Source: Sphaerosporella brunnea
Taxonomy: Eukaryota > Ascomycota > Pezizomycetes > Pezizales > Pyronemataceae
Direction: 5' to 3'
Assembly: GCA_008704415.1 (NCBI GenBank)
Contig: VXIS01000447.1
Location: 1 to 30,391 of the forward strand
DNA length: 30,391 nt
The stretch's first letter is position 1, and every line of letters begins with the position of its first letter. The translations under genes and the position numbers were made by a program. The notes beneath the pieces are model-generated. The model ran no database searches. It was not told where the DNA came from and saw only the letters and a list, made by a program, of their open reading frames with translations. Below are positions 27,566 to 30,391 of the stretch, piece after piece.

Positions 27566-28532
27566 AACTGTCATTGAAATTGTATTGTAGAGGGGAAGGC
27601 GATGGAGATTCGACGGGGTTCATGGCTGGCTGGCGGGCTGGCGGGCCATCCCGAGGAACGGTCGTGATTGGTGCTTACAGACAGGAAATCGAGTTGGCAC
27701 CCCGAAATTCCCTCGGGTCTGCGAGAGACTTGTTCGCCGTATGTGTTGTGATGTTTTATGGAGTCTTCGGGAGCAATAATTCACTGCGAGTGATCATTCA
27801 TGAAGGGTTGCCGTTCTTCAGTACCTGCACGCCAAACACTCCCAACCCCGGATTCTCGTCGCCTAAAGCACGGGCGGCCCAGGGCGGATAATAACGCAAT
27901 TGAGCCTGCCGCAACGCGGCCTTTCGATTCGCTCTTCTCCAGAAACCGTTTAAACCGGGCGACCATGCGAATAGGTGATAGGGTTGTAATACAGCCTATT
28001 CGCCAAGAGGATGGCGAACAACGGCTCTTTTGCGACCTAAAAAGAGAGGCTGACGAGGTCCCGGGCTACCGTAGCGGCCGTTTCCCCCAGGTTCGCTTAT
28101 GTTCAGAAGTCCGAGAACTGTGCCGGGCGGTTTCTGCCTGAACCGTGATTTAGCATGCTCAGAAACAGAGCGAGACGTCCCGTTCCGCACCGTATGAGAC
28201 GTTTCAGAGACGTACCCGATCCATTCCTACTCACCGCACGCTGTTCCACGGATCCTTCCCGACAGCATGGCCGGCGAGGACCTCGGATTATTGTATACCC
28301 TCTCAGCTGTTTTTTCGGTTTATCTGAGTTAGGTTTAACTCGAACAGAATCAATTTCCGACAGTCGTTCATGTCCGAGGTCCCGCGTGGCTAAATCACGG
28401 ACGCGTATTGTGCATCCGATGCGGTTATCCAAGAGCTCAGGTTTTCGTCAACGCCGGCTGCGAATGTTGGGTTTGAAGCTTGTTTTACTCCGTCCTTCCT
28501 GACCTGAGTACTAGTACGCCTGCGCCGGTTCC
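27566..28532. other. region without a supported gene
   Basis: Open frames are compositional. A short G/C minisatellite-like run (ggctggctggcgggctggcggg) is at 27622-27645. CCGTGATTTAGC (28143-28154) and its perfect inverse (28389-28400) could be ends of a decayed 258-bp element, but no target duplication is visible. Confidence 0.35.
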
Positions 28533-29000
28533 ATGCAGATGCGGTTTGACAAGGAGTCGAAATATCTAGAGGAGTTCGCCTTGGGCTGTCCCCATGATGC
28601 GAAAGCCGCGACCTCGCACCGTCTTACCGCCGCTATCGCGGGATTCGTGACCAGGCTGCACACTCCGCGAAGGATACAGTGGGCGAGGAGCTAACAGCGA
28701 TGATCGGGTTGTTTGCGCATCTTGAGTTGCGGCTATTGCCCGCGACCGCCCACCACACAGCGCGCGTTGGAGCTCGCGAAAAACGGAGACATAGACAAAG
28801 ACTGCCAGATTGCATTGAGTTTGGACGAACTCAGGTACCAGCGAGGGCGGTTGGCTGAAGAAATACGGGAACATCATGGTTTGCCGCAGCTGCAGAATTG
28901 CGAGGAGAAAGGCATTGAAAGGGTTGGGTTTCCACATAGGCACGGTGGGTGTAGAATGAATAGTCAAGGCGAAGACAGCGGTAGCAGAGATTCGGTATAG
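28533..29000 (+). pseudogene. broken ORF, unknown family
   Basis: One frame contains MQMRFDKESKYLEEFALGCP and ATSHRLTAAIAGFVTRLHTP, then two stops (about 28692-28704), then ALELAKNGDIDKDCQIALSL and ELRYQRGRLAEEIREHHGLP up to a stop at 28998-29000. Both halves look protein-like (helical, charged). A 48-nt intron between 28671 and 28718 would keep frame but needs a GAG acceptor, so decay is the simpler reading. Confidence 0.35.
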
Positions 29001-29073
29001 TTTGGAATTGATGTTGACGAATATGACCTGTAGGAGAACCGTGGAAGAGCCTTCACCATGGTGCTTCTGGGCT

Positions 29074-29280
29074 TTAAAGTTCGCTTGGGTCGAAAACGCT
29101 CCTCACGGCAGGCCGCAACGGCGGTGCGCCTTTCCCTTTACAATATCTGTATCCGTCAGCGTAAGGCCTGCTCAAGCCACCACGATAGTAACCTTCTCCG
29201 CTTGTCATGTACCTCTTCATAGCCTTGAGTTCTGCCCTCTCTTCTTTTCTACGCGCTTTTTCCTCCGCAGACAGCTTCAT
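29074..29280 (-). CDS. small basic ORF, 68 aa
   Basis: ATG at 29280-29278, stop at 29074-29076. The N-terminal MKLSAEEKARRKEERAELKA is a strongly charged helix, followed by a Tyr/Gly-rich part (SGEGYYRGGLSRPYADGYRY). No known domain. It could be a small real gene, a first exon, or chance; the composition is better than that of the neighbouring frames. Confidence 0.35.
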   Translation of the reverse strand: MKLSAEEKARRKEERAELKAMKRYMTSGEGYYRGGLSRPYADGYRYCKGKGAPPLRPAVRSVFDPSEL

Positions 29281-29502
29281 CGTGCAGAGAAGTGCTCAGG
29301 TAGAAAAACAATTGTTGATCAGATAAAAGTTGGGTAGAAGAAAAGAAGTCACTATAATGCGTCCAGTTGCTGACAACAAACGAGGGGGTAATTGAACGAA
29401 GACCAAGGTTGCCAGTAGGGGGTGGATTCGACCGCATTCCAGCTTTTCCATGAAAATTAAAGGTTGAGAAAAGGTGGAAACATTCAAGCTAATGACAGTG
29501 TC

Positions 29503-29542
29503 AAAAACGGACCATGAAGTCCAAAAACGGATCACGGAGTCC
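29503..29542. repeat. 20-bp tandem duplication within a small inverted repeat
   Basis: AAAAACGGACCATGAAGTCC and AAAAACGGATCACGGAGTCC are adjacent (3 differences). They lie between CATTCAAGCT (29481-29490) and its inverse AGCTTGAATG (29552-29561). AAAAGGTGGA also occurs on both sides (29470, 29543). It could be the terminus of a degraded transposon. Confidence 0.45.
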
Positions 29543-29954
29543 AAAAGGTGGAGCTTGAATGGGATCCCTAACCCTGAAGATAGTCACCAAGAACGTCGAT
29601 AAACAATCCTAGAATGTCGAAAACACGGCTCTTCCCGTCCGCTCGCGAGGTTAGTAGTACTATGGTGGGTGACCACATGGGAATCCCTCGTACTGTAGTT
29701 TTTGTTTTCGCAGTGTAGAGTCGGTATCTACGACGAGGCAATACACGGCGTGGCCTCACTGAACTCCTCGACATATCACACGCATCGCGCCTGGGAACGC
29801 CAAGCCGATACGTGTTCCCCTCTGATTGGTAGAAAACCCCGATTGCAAAAACTCTTCAGCTTCACGCCCTCGGGCGCAAACTCGAAAGGCCGCGAGCGAA
29901 ACGCCACCGCTGCAAGCGAAACGCCGCCGCTGCGTGAGCAGTACCGACCGTATA

Positions 29955-30391
29955 ATGGATATAGCGAAGGCCCTGGCCGACGCTGCTTTCGAATCCGGAG
30001 ACCCAAATGACCCCATCGTGTCGTCCCAACTGGGCGACGCCTGTGTATCAGACACCATGGCAATAGACCTTCAGGGTGCATCCCAATGGTCGGAGCCAGT
30101 TTTGACCCCTACGCCGGCAAGGCTTTTCACGCCCGACTCCGTACCCCCGCCTCCGCCGCCTTTGCTGCTCGCCGAGCCGGCCTCGACCCCGACCCCGACC
30201 CCGACCCCTCCCACGCCGGGTGCCCTAGGCGCGCCGCGAACGACGCGGGCGATGACACGCGGGCTGCTGGGAAAAACCCCCACCCCCGTCTCCGTCACCT
30301 TTAATAGCACCCCCGTCCGCTCCCTGGCCGAGTCGCGCAAGCGACTACGCAATGACACGCCCGAAGATAACAAGCTGGTGGAGTCAGTCCA
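29955..30391 (+). CDS. 5' end of a Pro/Thr-rich protein gene (partial)
   Basis: ATG at 29955 opens a frame that runs without a stop to the end of the window (145 codons). It is the first in-frame ATG after a stop near 29823-29825. The product begins MDIAKALADAAFESGDPNDP, then becomes Pro/Thr-rich with a PPPPPP run and a (TP)n stretch encoded by an imperfect CCCCGA hexanucleotide repeat at about 30184-30208. It continues GLLGKTPTPVSVTFNSTPVR and AESRKRLRNDTPEDNKLVES, with a possible basic nuclear signal. No domain is visible in the captured part; the gene continues outside. Confidence 0.5.
   Translation, partial: MDIAKALADAAFESGDPNDPIVSSQLGDACVSDTMAIDLQGASQWSEPVLTPTPARLFTPDSVPPPPPPLLLAEPASTPTPTPTPPTPGALGAPRTTRAMTRGLLGKTPTPVSVTFNSTPVRSLAESRKRLRNDTPEDNKLVESV

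Noticed and set aside
28143..28400. 258-bp element bounded by CCGTGATTTAGC inverted repeats
   Set aside because: Only 12 bp of symmetry and no target-site duplication; could be chance.
30071..30373. 100-aa minus-strand Gly/Val-rich ORF
   Set aside because: It is the antisense of the Pro/Thr-rich plus-strand frame and owes its openness to the CCCCGA repeat.

Overview
The window looks like chromosomal DNA of a filamentous ascomycete (Pezizomycotina; the class is not resolved). The four multi-exon models I could build have 13 introns of 48-80 nt, with GTRNGN-type donors, CTRAY-type branch points and YAG acceptors (AAG in at least two cases). There is no bacterial operon layout, and the intergenic DNA is full of small DNA transposons. 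All exon-intron structures come from reading frame, splice consensus and phase; no transcript or database evidence was available.

Layout. 1-444: 3' end of a gene. 1097-1307: MITE with near-identical long arms. 2097-2887 (+): five-exon gene for a 193-aa protein of unknown function, including micro-exons of 19 and 20 nt; it is followed by two TA-flanked MITEs (2986-3203, 3292-3424). 4052-5699: a rearranged patch holding a fourth MITE, a duplicated 112-114 bp segment and an inverted piece of the MITE interior. 5672-8101 (-): the most notable gene, nine exons, 658 aa, with an N-terminal C-x2-C-x12-H-x3-C finger and two tandem DUF3431-like domains; its last codons and stop lie in the MITE-derived repeat. 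9035-10175: internally deleted pogo-like transposon. 11152-12325 (-): two-exon CCCH zinc-finger gene. 13936-15153 (-): proline-rich coiled-coil protein. 16.3-19.8 kb: nothing recognisable.

19.86-22.6 kb (-): truncated Copia retrotransposon (273-bp LTR, possible half-tRNA primer site, gag, start of pol). It is interrupted by a TA-flanked long-arm MITE and by a TTA-flanked PIF/Harbinger-type element. 22.9-24.9 kb (-): FAD-dependent monooxygenase gene, broken by a 1.1-kb Tc1/mariner-type transposon that still carries a transposase C-terminal fragment; the MITE at 2986 looks like an internal-deletion derivative of that same family. 25.3-29.6 kb: further decayed material, including a Ty3-type integrase remnant, a MITE, a degenerate 58-bp minisatellite and broken ORFs. 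29955-30391 (+): start of a proline/threonine-rich ORF that leaves the window.

Overall there is no operon-like system. About five plausible host genes sit in a landscape of nested transposons in which non-autonomous elements, one probable parent, the genes they disrupted and one gene end they may have remodelled can all be read directly.
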